A stretch of DNA of 64,000 nucleotides from Thamnaconus septentrionalis (Eukaryota; Chordata; Actinopteri; Tetraodontiformes; Monacanthidae): the NCBI GenBank assembly GCA_009823395.1, contig CM020501.1, forward strand, positions 30,124,361-30,188,360, read 5' to 3'. The translations under genes were made by a program, and so were the position numbers. The notes beneath the pieces are model-generated. The model saw nothing but the letters and a program-made list of their open reading frames with translations. It ran no database searches and was not told where the DNA came from. Of this stretch, positions 1 through 33,365 are shown in pieces (within the stretch, counting starts at the first letter, position 1; each line of letters starts with the position of its first letter).

Positions 1-515
1 GACTTCGACCCGGTATTCCCACCGTTGGCAAATGTGTGGGGCCACTTTGTTGGCGTGCGGCTAATTGTGTTTGACTGCCGCAAAGGCAACGGCTGGCTAG
101 CATTACGGAGGCACTGTTAAAATGAGTTGCACTGAACAGCGTTAGCGTGCCAGCCGACGCTAGTGGCAATGCTTGAGACGATGTCTAGAAAAAAATCTTT
201 CTTTTTTTTGACATGTAACAAATTAAATTTGCCTTTTTTATTACACTTCTAAAATTTGCTGCTGCTGTTTTATTGGGCTGGGTGCCATTCCAAAATCTTT
301 TGGACTTTGACAATTTCAATCCCAATTCCAGAATGCTGCTTTTTTTTATTGAAAAGATGTTATGAAACTCATTTGAACAGCAGCAAAAGTACTGCAATCG
401 CAGCACAAAACTTTTACGGGTGATTCAAATCCGTAATTGTTCCAAAACAAGATTGTTGTTTTCCCTTTATTTTGCCACTACAATAATTGGCACAAATGTT
501 TTGTTGTTTTAATTT

Positions 516-541
516 TGATCTAACTTTATTAAGTTAGATCA
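516..541. repeat. Short perfect hairpin
   Basis: TGATCTAACTT and AAGTTAGATCA form 11-bp perfect arms around a 4-base loop (TATT). No element or motif around it explains it. It may be chance or a MITE relic. Confidence 0.5.
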
Positions 542-830
542 CTTTAGAATTCTATGGTGTGTCGCTAATTTTCACTCTAATGTTAACAAAAGTTTGCGAG
601 TCTCTTTAGTTTCAAGCCTCTATAATGCGAAAGCCAATCAGGAGCCACTTTAGAGCTCGACGGATGTCCCTGATACATCATTGGCTCACGGACACCAAGA
701 TTTACTCGCTTGCATACGTCGGAATTTGGCACCAGAAGATGATTTTAATTTTCTGAAGCTCTGGAGCTACAAACGTATCGAACTTCAGTGCCCACCTCAA
801 CTGCTTTCAAACAGCTAGCCCACGCCTGTG

Positions 831-1130
831 CAAACCGCGGCCCGGGGGCCATGTGTGCGGCCCATTAAGCTTCTTAAACCGGCCCGTCAAACTTGAAGAA
901 ATTATATTGATAGTAAGTAAATAAAAAGTAGCTGTATTTCATCCATTTTCCCAGTGTTTTAAGACTCTTTCAATAGAGAGCTAAACACCATGGGGCTTCA
1001 AAGGCACTGATTTTGTTGCAACTTTGCTTTGGTTCATTATCAGTTGACATTAAACCACGTTTTCCACAATAAACCCCATGATATATATTTTCCTCCTATG
1101 AGTTGGGTCACCAAAACACTCCATCCATCC
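831..1130 (+). mobile_element. hAT-like MITE family A, truncated copy
   Basis: It begins with a GTGCAAAC...GGCCCGGGGGCCAT block and continues through the family-specific interior (GAGCTAAACACC, ACACTCCATCCATC). The same sequence recurs at 6427, 8853, 13674, 25221, 32634, 40370 and 48243. The right terminus is missing here. The hAT assignment rests on the 8-bp duplications flanking better copies. Confidence 0.7.
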
Positions 1131-1203
1131 CGTCTGAGTTGCTGAGCACTTGATCAGCATCCTCCTTCGTCTGACAGCTGATGATTAAACGCTGAACCCT
1201 AGC

Positions 1204-3226
<2,023 letters not shown>

Positions 3227-3534
3227 AAGATGCCACTCAGTGTCGTGGTGGCTTTAGACTTGATGGACGCAGGCAGAGGAAGCAGGATTCAGCGTTAATA
3301 CAGATGTTTGCGCGATCGTGCGATCGGAAAAAGCTTGATGTTTTCAATGCGGTTCAAAAAAAAAACAAACTATAAATGGATAAGTTTTCATATCTCCTAT
3401 ATGTCCTAAAATGAATTCACTTCATCTGCTCACTAATTCAATTTGCGCAGTTTGCAGGGTTTTTTTTTTTTTTTTTTATAATCAAGATGTTTAATCAGAT
3501 GTTTGGTTTTTCCCCTCCGTCTGCCTCTCTTCAG

Positions 3535-23083
<19,549 letters not shown>

Positions 23084-23086
23084 TAT

Positions 23087-23141
23087 TATTATTACTATTA
23101 TTATGAGTAGTAGCAGTAGTAGTAGTAGTAGTAGTAGTAGT
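23087..23141 (+). repeat. (ATT/TAG) trinucleotide repeat after the stop
   Basis: ATT and AGT/TAG triplets lie just after the r3hdm1 stop codon, in the 3'UTR or in the intron of the hypothetical alternative splice. Confidence 0.8.
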
Positions 23142-23167
23142 ATAACACTGTCATCTGTGTCTTCCAG

Positions 23168-23286
23168 CAGTGATTGGAGCAGACCCGCACAACGAGGGAG
23201 GGTTGGGATTGAGTGGAGGAATCAGCTGCATAGACTCTCCCCCACCACCGGGTGGCGCTCTGGAGAGCGGGAAAAAAAAGCCCTAA
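23168..23286 (+). CDS. r3hdm1: Possible alternative r3hdm1 terminal exon
   Basis: TGTGTCTTCCAG (ending 23167) is a good acceptor, and the frame that would follow a phase-1 donor at GTAG|GTGGAG (donor at about 23052) stays open for 38 codons: VIGADPHNEGGLGLSGGISC then IDSPPPPGGALESGKKKP and a stop at 23284-23286. The 116-bp intron would remove the TAG microsatellite and the first stop. No homology was recognised, so this is a hypothesis and may simply be 3'UTR. Confidence 0.3.
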
Positions 23287-24258
23287 CCTTTGCCGCTTGA
23301 CTTGCCAGCTGCTAGTAGGACCCGCCCACAATCAGCCCCCGATGCCCTCTGGAGGTGGAGGAGGAGAAAACATACGGAGCGTCTGGAGAATGAACCAACG
23401 CTCCCTGTTAATTTCTTTTCTTTTTCGCTCGTTTAATTTGCTTTTGCAGCCAGCAGGTCTGTGCAGGGTGAACACTGAGCGCCACCTACCAGTTTGGGCG
23501 GGGGTTTATTATTATTTAATTTTTATTTTTCAAAGTTTTGCGATTAAAAAGGCTGAGACTCAGAAGCCAATCCCCCTCTCTCTTCCCCCCACTGAGTGTG
23601 GCTTCACTGTGGCTTTTTATTTTTTACTTCTGTTCTCATAAACAGCAGGGTTTTTGACGCTAACGTGCCTCTGCTGATTTCTGGTTCTGGAGTGTTGCTG
23701 TGCCCTTGAGTTTTTTTTTTTTTAATTTTTTTTTTTTTAAGTAAAGATTTAAAATGAATGAATGAATAAATGAATAAATAAATAAATAAATACGGTCTCT
23801 GCATCAGACAAAGAAATGAAGAGGGAAGGTGTTCAGTCTCTTTTTAATCTATCGAACCTCAGTATTTCTGTTTTCACACTCGTCCAGTCGGAGCTCAACA
23901 CTGAATAATGAATGACGCTACCTGAATTATTGACAAAGTCACTTTTTTTGTACCGAGCGAATGTCGGATTTTTTGCACTGACGATGAAGGACACGCAGAT
24001 GTGGTTTGTATCGGACGGTGTGGGGGAAGGGGGGAGGTAGTGTCTGTTGCACTCTGGCAGGCCAACTTTCTTTTATATTTAATTGAAAACTAAAAAAAAA
24101 TAAAAATGTTTATATGCACAAGAGAAATGCAATCCAGTTTGTCTACTTGGCTTCTTCTGTTTCATTTTTTTCTCTGTGCGTGAGTGTGTGTGATTCACGA
24201 GAGGTGTTGGGACTGCTGTAAGATTATTAATTTTTTTTTTTTTTGTCTTTTTTATTTG

Positions 24259-24268
24259 AATAAATAAA
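24259..24268 (+). terminator. r3hdm1: r3hdm1 polyadenylation signal
   Basis: Two overlapping AATAAA hexamers are followed at about 15 bases by a GT-rich element (CTTTGTGTTGG), the usual layout of a poly(A) site. This defines a 3'UTR of about 1.2 kb (23084 to about 24285). Earlier AATAAA-like runs near 23767-23791 lie in a simple repeat and could also be used. Confidence 0.65.
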
Positions 24269-25028
24269 TGTTTACACCACTTTGTGTTGGCCTCCTGCAA
24301 TCTGACGGCGTGACCGCAATCGATTGGATCGTTTCTTCGCAATGATAACCGCAAGTCAATGTGATTTTGCCTTCTGGGCGTCGCCAATTCTATTTTCCCT
24401 GCTCAGCGTCTCGGTTTCAAGCTGCACAAACCCGCCACCTGCATCAGAACAGTGTGGAGCCGGGCGGTAGAAGGGAAACAGAGACCCCTTGTGGCCCCTT
24501 GTGGATTCGAACGGGTTGCGTTTTGTTGTTTGTTGTTGATGCAGCTGTAGGTATAATTATTGATGGTGAAAGACTGGAAGAGAGGTTTTCACAAAAAAAT
24601 AGAAGTGAGCGGTGGAAGGTAGTGAACAAGGCAGCGGCACAAACACCACAAAAACAATTCTAATTTTAGTTTAATGCCAAATATGAGAGATCTTTTATAA
24701 ATAATTCATTTTCTGATCAGGTTCTTTTGCAAATCTCCGCAAAGCAGATGCACATTTTAATGAAATAAACTAACCTAGATTGGAAACGAAACCATGTAAG
24801 TTATATATTTTATTCCCATTTAACAAAGTGTGAATACATATATTATTTATTTCTCAACCTTAGCACTGATCTATATATGTTTCGCTCATTGACACAAAAA
24901 AATTTCCGTCTGTTTGTACCACTGACAGTTTTTTTTTTGTGTTTTTTTTAATTAAATACCGACGCCCTGAAGTCACATTGACCCTCTCGCAGTTCAGGTC
25001 TTCCCGCAATTTTAGCGCGCGTGAATTA

Positions 25029-25145
25029 TTAAATGTCCATCCATCCATCCCTCCATTTTCAATACCCGCTTGTGCTGGAGCCTCTCCCAGCTGTCGTAGG
25101 GCGAAGGCAGGGTGACACCCAGGACAAGTCGCCAGTTCAACACAA
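25029..25145 (-). mobile_element. Retroelement 3' end fragment (CCATCCATCC type)
   Basis: GTCCATCCATCCATCCCTCC then CAATACCCGCTTGTGCTGGA and CTCCCAGCTGTCGTAGGGCG are shared with 25303-25535. The tetranucleotide run at the left is the 3' tail, so the element points left. The sequence is familiar as an abundant teleost non-LTR tail; the class is uncertain. Confidence 0.6.
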
Positions 25146-25220
25146 CCAGACTAATAAATAAAAACAACTCCTTTTGCATTTGAGGCTAAAACCTCATTGG
25201 CCAGTTTGTTGCTTCAAGAC

Positions 25221-25741
25221 CAGGCATGGGCAAACTATGGCCCAAGGGCCATATGCGGCCCATGAAGCTTTTTAATCAGGCCCCCTAACTTGAAACTATA
25301 TTCATTCATTCATTCATCTTCTATACCCGCTTATTCCAATTCAGGGTCACGGGGGTCTGCTGGAGCCTATCCCAGCTGTCTCAGGGCGAAGGCAGGGTAC
25401 ACCCTGGACAAGTCGCCAGTTCATCGCAGGGCCACATAGAGACAAACAACCATTCACACTCACACGCACACCTACGGACAATTTAGAATATTCAATTGAC
25501 CTCACATGCATGTTTTTGGTGTGGGAGGAAGCCGGAATGTTTTAGTATCGATGTGTTGTCGTGTCTTCTGCCACAGTGATGATGAATTATTAAATGTCAG
25601 TATTTTTAAATAGCAGTAACCGTTTGTACTAGAAAAAAAAAACGGTATTATATTGGTTAATTTTCAATGTTGGGTCACTTCAACAAAGCAGACGTCAATG
25701 AAATCGTTGGCCCCACCAGTCAAACAGTTTTGCCCAGCCTG
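25221..25741 (+). mobile_element. hAT-like MITE family A, with retroelement insert
   Basis: Starts CAGGCATGGGCAAACTATGG and ends TTTTGCCCAGCCTG. The flanking 8-mers TTCAAGAC (25213-25220) and CTCTAGAC (25742-25749) match at 6 of 8. Positions 25303-25535 interrupt it. Confidence 0.8.
25303..25535 (-). mobile_element. 5'-truncated retroelement tail inside a MITE
   Basis: Begins (CATT)n then CTTCTATACCCGCTTATTCC, GGAGCCTATCCCAGCTGTC and GACAATTTAGAATATTC, and ends GTGGGAGGAAGCCGG. It splits the family-A sequence between ACTATATT and AATGTTTTAG, which are adjacent or nearly so in the copy at 6427. The tetranucleotide tail shows leftward orientation. Confidence 0.7.
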
Positions 25742-26699
25742 CTCTAGACGAAAACACAGATAATCTGCTGTGTTGCTGGCCGCAGGTGAGACAGCGAGAG
25801 TCCAAACACTCCTTTCACACGCAAAGAAAAATAAATAATACAATTAATGAAGATAAACCCTCTCAATTCTTCCTCCTTCCTGGCAAAAATAAATAATGAT
25901 TTGCTTCGAAAAGAGGGGTGTGGACTTCAAAACCCTGCAGAGCCGTGGGAGCTGGGGCCGACGAACGACAAGCGCCTGGAAGAGATCGACCTCTAGTGGC
26001 CAGAACTTCACCCTGCAATGCACTGCGTTTCCTCTAACCTTGCAAAAAAAAGACAGTTTGTTGATTTTGTTTTTCTATTAACCAGGACCAGAGAAGGATG
26101 GAGGCATTCCGAGGTGAAAATGGCTGTACTTTTATAAACGGCCACATGAGGGCACCGTTGCTCAGCAACGTACTTCAAATTCGTTCAGGTCCAAGTGAAG
26201 TTTTCTTCCTCTCAGGCCACTGACTGAAGTGAAAAGGCCCCAGAAAATGTGTCACTGTGGTGACATTGTGAGATGAAGAAGTTTTGCTTCTGTATTATGT
26301 TGTTTTTGATTTGGTTTCTTTTCAGTGATCCTGTTTTCAACACGCTCTGTGAATAAAAGTGACCTCAGAACGCCGGTTTGCCGCCATGGTGCGACTGATT
26401 TTTTTTGCATGCAATTTCTTGCATTTACGGCAAATAAATTATCTCCCTCTCGCCTTTAACACTCACATCAATTTATAAATAAAACGTAGCAGCTCTGCTC
26501 GCTGTCTGTTTCTATGGCGACTCCTCTCTCTTCCAGTCTGCGCTGCTGATTACAAGTAAAAGCCTTCGTCCGCACTGACATCATCCTCAACGCAGCACAG
26601 GAGAAAGTCCTGTCCTGACACACAGACACACACACACACACCAAAATATCTTAATTACAACAGATAAACTTTCATTTTAAATCATTAAAAATTGCCTTT

Positions 26700-27269
26700 A
26701 GAAAAGAGTCAGAAAAGCTCTGACCATGGAAGGAATCACAGCAAGGTTACAACTGAAAACTGTTAGACTTTATGATAAATTGTTTCCAGATTCGAGGTAC
26801 CACTACATTTATTTTATTCATTTTATTTTATTCATTTTAACTGTATTTTTTGTATCTGTATTTATTTTGAATACAATTGTTCGCATCAAAACAAACATAT
26901 CTATTCAACATATATTGGAAAGTGCGCAAATGTTAATACATTTTTATGCTGTTTTGGTAACAAATGAGGACTGAGATTATGTAAGATTACATTGCTATGT
27001 ATCTTTAATCTTTGAGGCAGTTGATGCAACTAAAGTTGGTAATGGTCATAGGTGATAGCTATATATATACATATATATATATGTATATATATAGCTGATT
27101 CAAGAACGTTTTGTTTCAATTTTTGTATCAAAACTCAAGCACATAACAATGCCATGGTAAAGATGTAAGGACTGGAAAGTGTATGTATGTGCAGGTATGA
27201 ATGCATCTCCTGAGTGTTTACATTGTTATAAATGTTCAATAAAAAGAAAGCTCCAAAAAAAAAAAAAAA
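26700..27269 (+). mobile_element. Probable 5'-truncated LINE with poly(A) tail
   Basis: An AT-rich segment ends in TGTTCAATAAAAAGAAAGCT and a 15-base poly(A) at 27255-27269. The 7-mer TGCCTTT flanks it at 26693-26699 and 27271-27277, a possible target duplication. An AT palindrome lies near 27060-27095. No reverse transcriptase sequence is present. An L1-like origin is inferred from the tail. Confidence 0.45.
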
Positions 27270-27685
27270 GTGCCTTTGTTTGTTGGTGTTCACATAGATG
27301 GCCAGTAGGGGGCAGTGTGACTCTTGGTGAAAAGAGTGATTTTGGCTCCTTGAGTGATTTGCAGGAGCCTCAGTTTGGCAAAGGGCCTGCATGACTGGCG
27401 AGGAAATGATGTCAGTTGGACGTCTCTGTTGCATTACCTCTCCTCGCGCACACATGCACACACTCACACACACTCGCTACACACACACACACACACACAC
27501 AGCATGTTTTCCCCTCCTCCCGCCACCAATCTGCAATTATTCAAATGAGTTCGGCTCCACAGCCTTGATAATTGATTCATTATGTAAAAAAAAAAGTAAC
27601 ACAACCACAATGAAGGCGCACCAACACAGACAATCAGTCCTCATCCAAAGGCACGCACACACACACACATGCACGTACGCATGCG

Positions 27686-27722
<37 letters not shown>

Positions 27723-27839
27723 TTAGTTACCATAGGAACATAGTGAAGAGGTGGCGGTGGTGGCCGTCGGGAGAGAAGCTCTCCGCCACAACGAGCTCGT
27801 CCGGGGGGGGAGGGAAGCAGGGAATTATCTTTTTACCTG

Positions 27840-28090
27840 GATAACATTCCATCCAAGGCCACCGCCCCCGTTATTGAAGCCAGGGGTCAAAGGTCGTGCA
27901 TTATGCAAATCGCCCCCAGGGACCGACGACACCCCGCAGAAGACGGGAAGAAGAGTGAGCCTGTTGTTCTCCTCCTGCGTATCGCTCCGCTTTCAAAGAA
28001 TAGAGGCGGCCGCGCTGGGGAAAGCGTCCCCTTTGTGATGTCACAAAAGGAAACGCACCGCCTTTGTTCCGGCTCCTTTGTTGTTGGTGG
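27840..28090. promoter_or_regulatory. Candidate enhancer with octamer and SOX-like sites
   Basis: An ATGCAAAT octamer lies at 27904-27911. A near-palindrome CTTTGTGATGTCACAAAA (28031-28048) contains inverted SOX-like cores around a CRE-like TGATGTCA (28036-28043). Two more CCTTTGTT sites lie at 28061-28068 and 28075-28082. The sequence is non-repetitive. Function is inferred from motif clustering only. Confidence 0.3.
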
Positions 28091-28158
28091 CGCGGCGCGC
28101 CGGCCAAGACAAAATGCTGTTTACACTGCTGTCCCCCAGTGGGAATATGCACACGCGT

Positions 28159-28194
<36 letters not shown>

Positions 28195-29228
28195 CTACAT
28201 ATATATAGAGGTCTTGCATTACATCACAGCTATGTCTGCAGCAGCTGCAGCAGTTGCGATCCGTCAGCTTCAAGGATTGACCGCTCGGCTAATATTTATT
28301 TTTCTTTCGCTATCGGACAAGATTAGGAGAAAGAAAGATTGCCACCAGAGAGCTCAAGGGTCAAGAAGACTGATCCACCAAGAAGTAGGTCACTGCCTCG
28401 GTCGCTGCATCTTTTCACTTCACAAATTGACCTTTATACGAAAAAAGGGAAGCAACCATGACTGGTTTTGCATTTTAAAGTGAGCCTCAAAACGAAACTA
28501 AAGGATGCAAAAGTGTAGATGTGGTCAAGCCATATAAAATAAACACAGCTCAATGAGGATTAGCACAACATGTGTGAAAAATGAATGGTTTTATCACCTA
28601 CATAGCCTTTATATCCAAATGTTTCCTCTTTCATTAATGTTACCGAGCCGATTTTGACCCATTACCTCTGGAATTGCACCGATCCCAGAGGTCAAAGGTG
28701 ACGCAGACGAGCGACAAACCGCTCCATCTTTCGGATTTTTTTTGTATATTTTTCCGTCTCTGGGGCGTCGCGGCTGCTTATGATGAATCGTCCCAGACTG
28801 CGGGCGACGGGTGTGCAGGCGTGTCGCAGTCGCAAATTGCGCCTTAATGACTCTCTTTACAGCTCATCGCCCTGCCCGGGAGGGAGAGGGAGATGGGGAT
28901 GCTGAAATGCACTATGGGTATTTTGATGGAGGAGCCTTGTCGGGGAGATTGAGGGGAAACAGACCAAGAAAACAGCTTAACGCTTTTCCTTTTTTTCCCA
29001 CCCGTGGGGCAAAAAGAGGATGAATTGAGCTTAATTGGTCTCACAATATATGAGGCGTAATGCAGAGGGGGTGGTGGTGGTTGTTTTGTTTTTTTAAAGG
29101 GAGTCTGTGTGTGAGTAACGAGCGCTCCACCACCGTGTTTGAGTCATCCCGGGTGATCCAGTTCGTTCAAAACAAGCCAAAGCTTCCATCTGCGAAATCC
29201 AGGAATCAGATTTTTTTAAATCTACAAA

Positions 29229-29600
29229 AAGGAGGAGGAGGAAGAAGAGGAGGACAGGGAGGAGAAAAAGGAAGAGGAGGAGGAAGAGGAAGGAGGAGGA
29301 GGAAGGAGGAAGAGAGGAGGATGGAGGAGGAGGAGGAAGAAGAAAGAGAAGAAAGAGGAGGAGGAGGAGGAGGAAGAGGAGTAGGATGCTGAGGTTCCTG
29401 GAAGAGATTCAGAAGAAGAAGAAGAAGAAGAAAGAGAAGGAGGAGGAGGATGCTGAGGTTCCTGGAAGAGATTCAGGAGGAGAGGAGGAAGAGAGTAGGA
29501 GAGGTTCCTGGAAGAGATTCAGAAGAAGAAGAAAGAGAAGAAAGAGAAGGAGGAGGAGGAGGAGGAAGAGGAGGAGGATGCTGAGGTTCCTGGAGGAGAT
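29229..29600 (+). repeat. Homopurine minisatellite
   Basis: A nearly pure A/G tract carries four GGTTCCTGGA(A/G)GAGATTCAG units at about 29393, 29457, 29503 and 29585 (spacings 64, 46 and 82) separated by GAA/GGA triplets. The frame across it (29386-29685) is a repeat translation rich in Arg, Lys and Glu, not a gene. Confidence 0.85.
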
Positions 29601-30155
29601 TCAGAGCAGACGGGAGGTTTATGGATGCAGTGGTGGAGATGGAAGAGGAAGCAGGGGGTCAGGAGGGTCAGACGGAGACACGTGATTGGCTGAGAGGACG
29701 ACACCTATCAGCAGCGGGGCTCCGGGTCCTGTGCACCTGTGTCCCGTTACCATCTGACCACGTGCTTCCCATTAGTCGCAGGGGAAGCAAATAAAAACAA
29801 AAAGTTCTGAAACCTGCCCGGCAACTGCGGTTCATTACGAGGATGGGAGGGGGCAAAGGTCAGCGTTCACTAGCTCCTCTTCCACCGGCTGGGTTTTTCC
29901 GGACGGCCGCAGCAGCGCTGCCCTGAGTCGGCCTGCATCCGCCTGGGACGAGACGGTGGGAAGCTCTGCGGCAAATCCCGCCCAGCGCAGAGCAGCTGAA
30001 ACTAATCCCTGCTGTGATTCGTCCACTCTGAGTCTTATCAGCCAGGATTAGCTCGTCTCTGAGGTAGCGGCGGCGTGGAGGTTAGCAATCCTAGCGCAGG
30101 GGGGCGCGTGTCTGTGTGAGTGTGAGTGGGTATGTGTGTGTGCGTGTGTGTGCAG

Positions 30156-30195
<40 letters not shown>

Positions 30196-31740
30196 GCACG
30201 CACGAGGAGTAAAGGCCGGAATCTAGAAAGCAACATTAGCAACATTAGCAATGTTTGCAATATTTGTTCTTTCCTTTCTTGGCTTCATGACCTTTGACCT
30301 CCCCCAATCTCACTCTGCACTGCACGCACTATTTACCGACATGTATCCGCTGCCTCCGTTATGACTGCAACAGTTGGGCGGTTGCAGTCACGAATTAATC
30401 TCATCTACGTTGCATTTACTCTTTTCCTGATTTACTTCTTTACTTCTTGACTTATTTACTGTTTATTCCAAATCTGTATTTTGGAGAATGGCCTGGTGGC
30501 CTTTATGGGAACGCATGCGATCTGAATTAACATTACACACACACACACACACACAAACACTCACATCCCGGCGCACTAATGCTTGCTTTGGGTTTTTTGC
30601 AGTGTGTTCTCGCAGCTGAATCACTGTGACATTTTCCAGCAAATACGAAATAAATTCATTTAAACATCTAAAGTCCCACATTCTGTGGGATTACGGTGCC
30701 CCCCCCCGCTCTCCCCAACAACCCGCCCACAACCCCCCGCCCTCCACACTTTAATTTAACCTCCTCGGTTAGACCCAGACCTCTGCACGGAAAAACAAAT
30801 CTTTTCATTGATATGCGAAAAAGAAAAGAGAAGGAAAAAACCCCACTTAGACCAGGAGTCTCCTCGTCTCCCCGACCGTGAAGGAAAAAAAAAACAAAAC
30901 AAGCTAAACTCCGGCCCGCACACACACACACATTCACATACACACACACACGCGGCTGCTCAACCTCGCATACAGGGACGAGCGCCACACTGATTCGATT
31001 ACCTCCGACTCGAGGCCCCCATCCCGCCCCCCCTCTTTTACAGCCTCCTGGAAATGTCAGCAGAAGTCATCAAAGCGGCCGCCGCCTCCACCAGGACGCC
31101 ATCAAAGACATTCCTGGCGTGCCGCGCCTGCTACATTGTTAGCTGGTGGCTAAAATGTCTGCAGCTGCGGCGCATTATCGCTTTTATGGGTTTTTTATAA
31201 GTGCAGACAGACCGGGGGTGGGGGGTGTAGCGACATCTCCAGCAGCCCCTCCCCTCGCCTTTCCCCTCCCTCGCCTCACCGACTCTGCTGCTACGTTGTT
31301 CACTGTTGTGCTCAGTGTCGCACATCACAGATTCATTTTTATTAATTATTTATTTTCTTAACAAGGAACTGCTTTGTTACTCTCCCCTACTTACACTCCC
31401 CTACTCATCAACGCACCGACACCTTCCTTCCACAGCGAGGTGCTTTGTAACGCTGTTAGTCGAAGCATTAAAAAAATAAAAAACACACCAGTCAAAACGC
31501 TAGAAAATTAGAAATATTTTGTTTCCCTACCTCGTCCCCTGACCCGGCGCCGCAGTCGGCTCCAGAGGATTTTGTTTCTTCCGGTCCGAAGATGTTGAAG
31601 AAACCACTGTGGAGGAGAAGGAAGATAAGACAAGAGTGCAAAGAGGGGAGAAGGAGGCCAAGCATCGGTTTTGGCCTTTTAAACCACATTGCAAAGTGAT
31701 TTTTTTGGGATCAGAGTTTTAGGGAGATTGGAAGGAACAA

Positions 31741-32018
31741 AGAAGGAAGGAAGGAAGGAATGAAGGAAAGAAGGAAGGAATGAAGGAATGAAGGAAGGAA
31801 GGAAGGAAGGAAGGAAGGAAGGAAGGAAGGAAGGAAGGAAGGAAGGAAGGAAGGAAGGAAGGAAGGAAGGAAGGAAGGAAGGAAGGAAGGAAGGAAGGAA
31901 GGAAGGAATGAATGAAGGAAGGAAGGAAGGAAGGAAGGAAGGAAGGAAGGAAGGAAGGAAGGAAGGAAGGAAGGAAGGAAGGAAGGAAGGAAGGAAGGAA
32001 GGAAGGAAGGAAGGAAGG
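31741..32018 (+). repeat. (GGAA)n array of about 280 bp
   Basis: About 68 GGAA units, with occasional GAATGAA or GAAAGAA variants near the left end and at about 31906-31915. Each unit contains the GGAA core of ETS factor sites. Confidence 0.95.
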
Positions 32019-32633
32019 AGCATTATTTAGGAAAAAAGTGCTTTGCTGTTTTTTGCTCCATGTTGATGTTTTTTTATGCACCTCCGTCTCCTGCAGCAAC
32101 GCCAGAGAGACTCACTGCAAACAAAAACGGACCGTTTTCGTCTCTCCGGCAGGAATTTAATGCGCATCTGCTCTCTTCGCCCTCCAGTCCACACATCATC
32201 GCCCTCTGCAGCGCTACACCATCGTTGCAGCTGCTGCTGCTGCTGTTGTTGTTGTTATTCTCTCTTCTCTTTCTTCTCTCTAACACGATGCCAATTTCGA
32301 TGACAGCCCAACAGCCTCCATAACGCAATTTAAAACAATTCATACGCGCAATTTTTTTTTAATTATTGTTTTATTTCCACTCTGGAGGCAGTTTCCCCCC
32401 GCCCAAAAAAATACTGGGTGCACCTGGTGGTGGAAGTGTCAAGGTGCAGGCTGGAAATGGAATTTAAACCTTTGTGCTTCTTCATATTCAGGTTTTACAG
32501 CAGCAGTGGGCCGAATGCATTACCAACCATCTGGCCAGCGGGCAGCGCCGTGTGTGAATTCTTTTCCACCGGCTGCATGGTGAGCTCTGCTACCTGCCTG
32601 TGACACACGTACCCCTTCACCCAAAAGCTTTAC

Positions 32634-32833
32634 AAGAAAATCAGTGTCTTTGCAGGCCCACGGTATTTAGCTCTTTATTGAAATGACTCTAAAAAAAATG
32701 CTGAATAAATGGATGAAATGCAGCTATTTTTCCACTTACTTACTATGAATATAATTTCTTCAAGTACAGCGGACCAGATAAAGAATCTTAACGGGCCGCA
32801 TATGGCCCCTGGGACGTATTTTGCCCGTGCCTG
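32634..32833 (-). mobile_element. hAT-like MITE family A, half copy
   Basis: Contains GTATTTAGCTCTTTATTGAA, GGATGAAATGCAGC and AACGGGCCGCATATGGCCCC, and ends TTTTGCCCGTGCCTG. The other half is missing. Confidence 0.75.
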
Positions 32834-33320
32834 CCCTAGCCTGTATTTTTCTCCCCACCTTTGAATAAACGCTGTCGTTTGTCAAACGCACCTCCAGCCC
32901 GTCGTCCTGCAGCGCCTCCTGTTTACCGGCTGAAGGTGAGCGCGGCTCAATGTGCAGCTAATGTGTGTTATCCACCGTAAGCAGCTGCAGCAGCTCCTGT
33001 GAAGCCGTGAAGCTTCCGATGCTGTTGAGCTGGGTTTTATTTTTTGTTGATGTTTTTATGTGTTTCCTGCGCTGAGTTACACACATCCGTTCCACCTTGT
33101 TGCCCTCTGCGCACAGCGGGTGGCTCGCACCTCGGGCCGCTCCACCAGATCAAACGGCGCCGGTGCAAAACCCGCCCCATCCTCCATCTCACCCCCCGGC
33201 CAATCCCCCTCCCCCTCTACACCCTGGGAAAACCCGGCGACAAGAGGAGGCTTCCTATGAGGCAACTAGCAGAGCTAGCTCTCGAGTGCACAGTCGTCAA
33301 ACTCTGCACTTTGCAGTGTA

Positions 33321-33365
33321 ATTAGATTTGGCCCGCGAGACAATACTCAATCACTACTAGAGCTG
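33321..33365 (+). mobile_element. Fragment of hAT-like family B
   Basis: TTAGATTTGGCCCGCGAGAC then AATACTCAATCACTACTAGA matches the left part of the element at 11453 (CAATACAGAATCACTACTAG). Confidence 0.55.

Noticed and set aside
26726..26974. 82-codon hydrophobic frame
   Set aside because: Lies in a poly(A)-tailed repeat-like segment, AT-rich and without recognisable domain.
28811..29044. Possible short gene around 28.8-29.0 kb
   Set aside because: Frames on both strands of similar length and no recognisable motif; kept only as unique intergenic sequence.
29060..29704. Arg/Lys/Glu-rich frames that look like a charged protein
   Set aside because: They read through a homopurine minisatellite; no splice sites or homologue.
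31679..32160. Periodic repeats reminiscent of an array
   Set aside because: Simple (GGAA)n tetranucleotide repeat; no spacers, so not a CRISPR array, and the Lys-Glu-Gly-Arg frames are artefacts.
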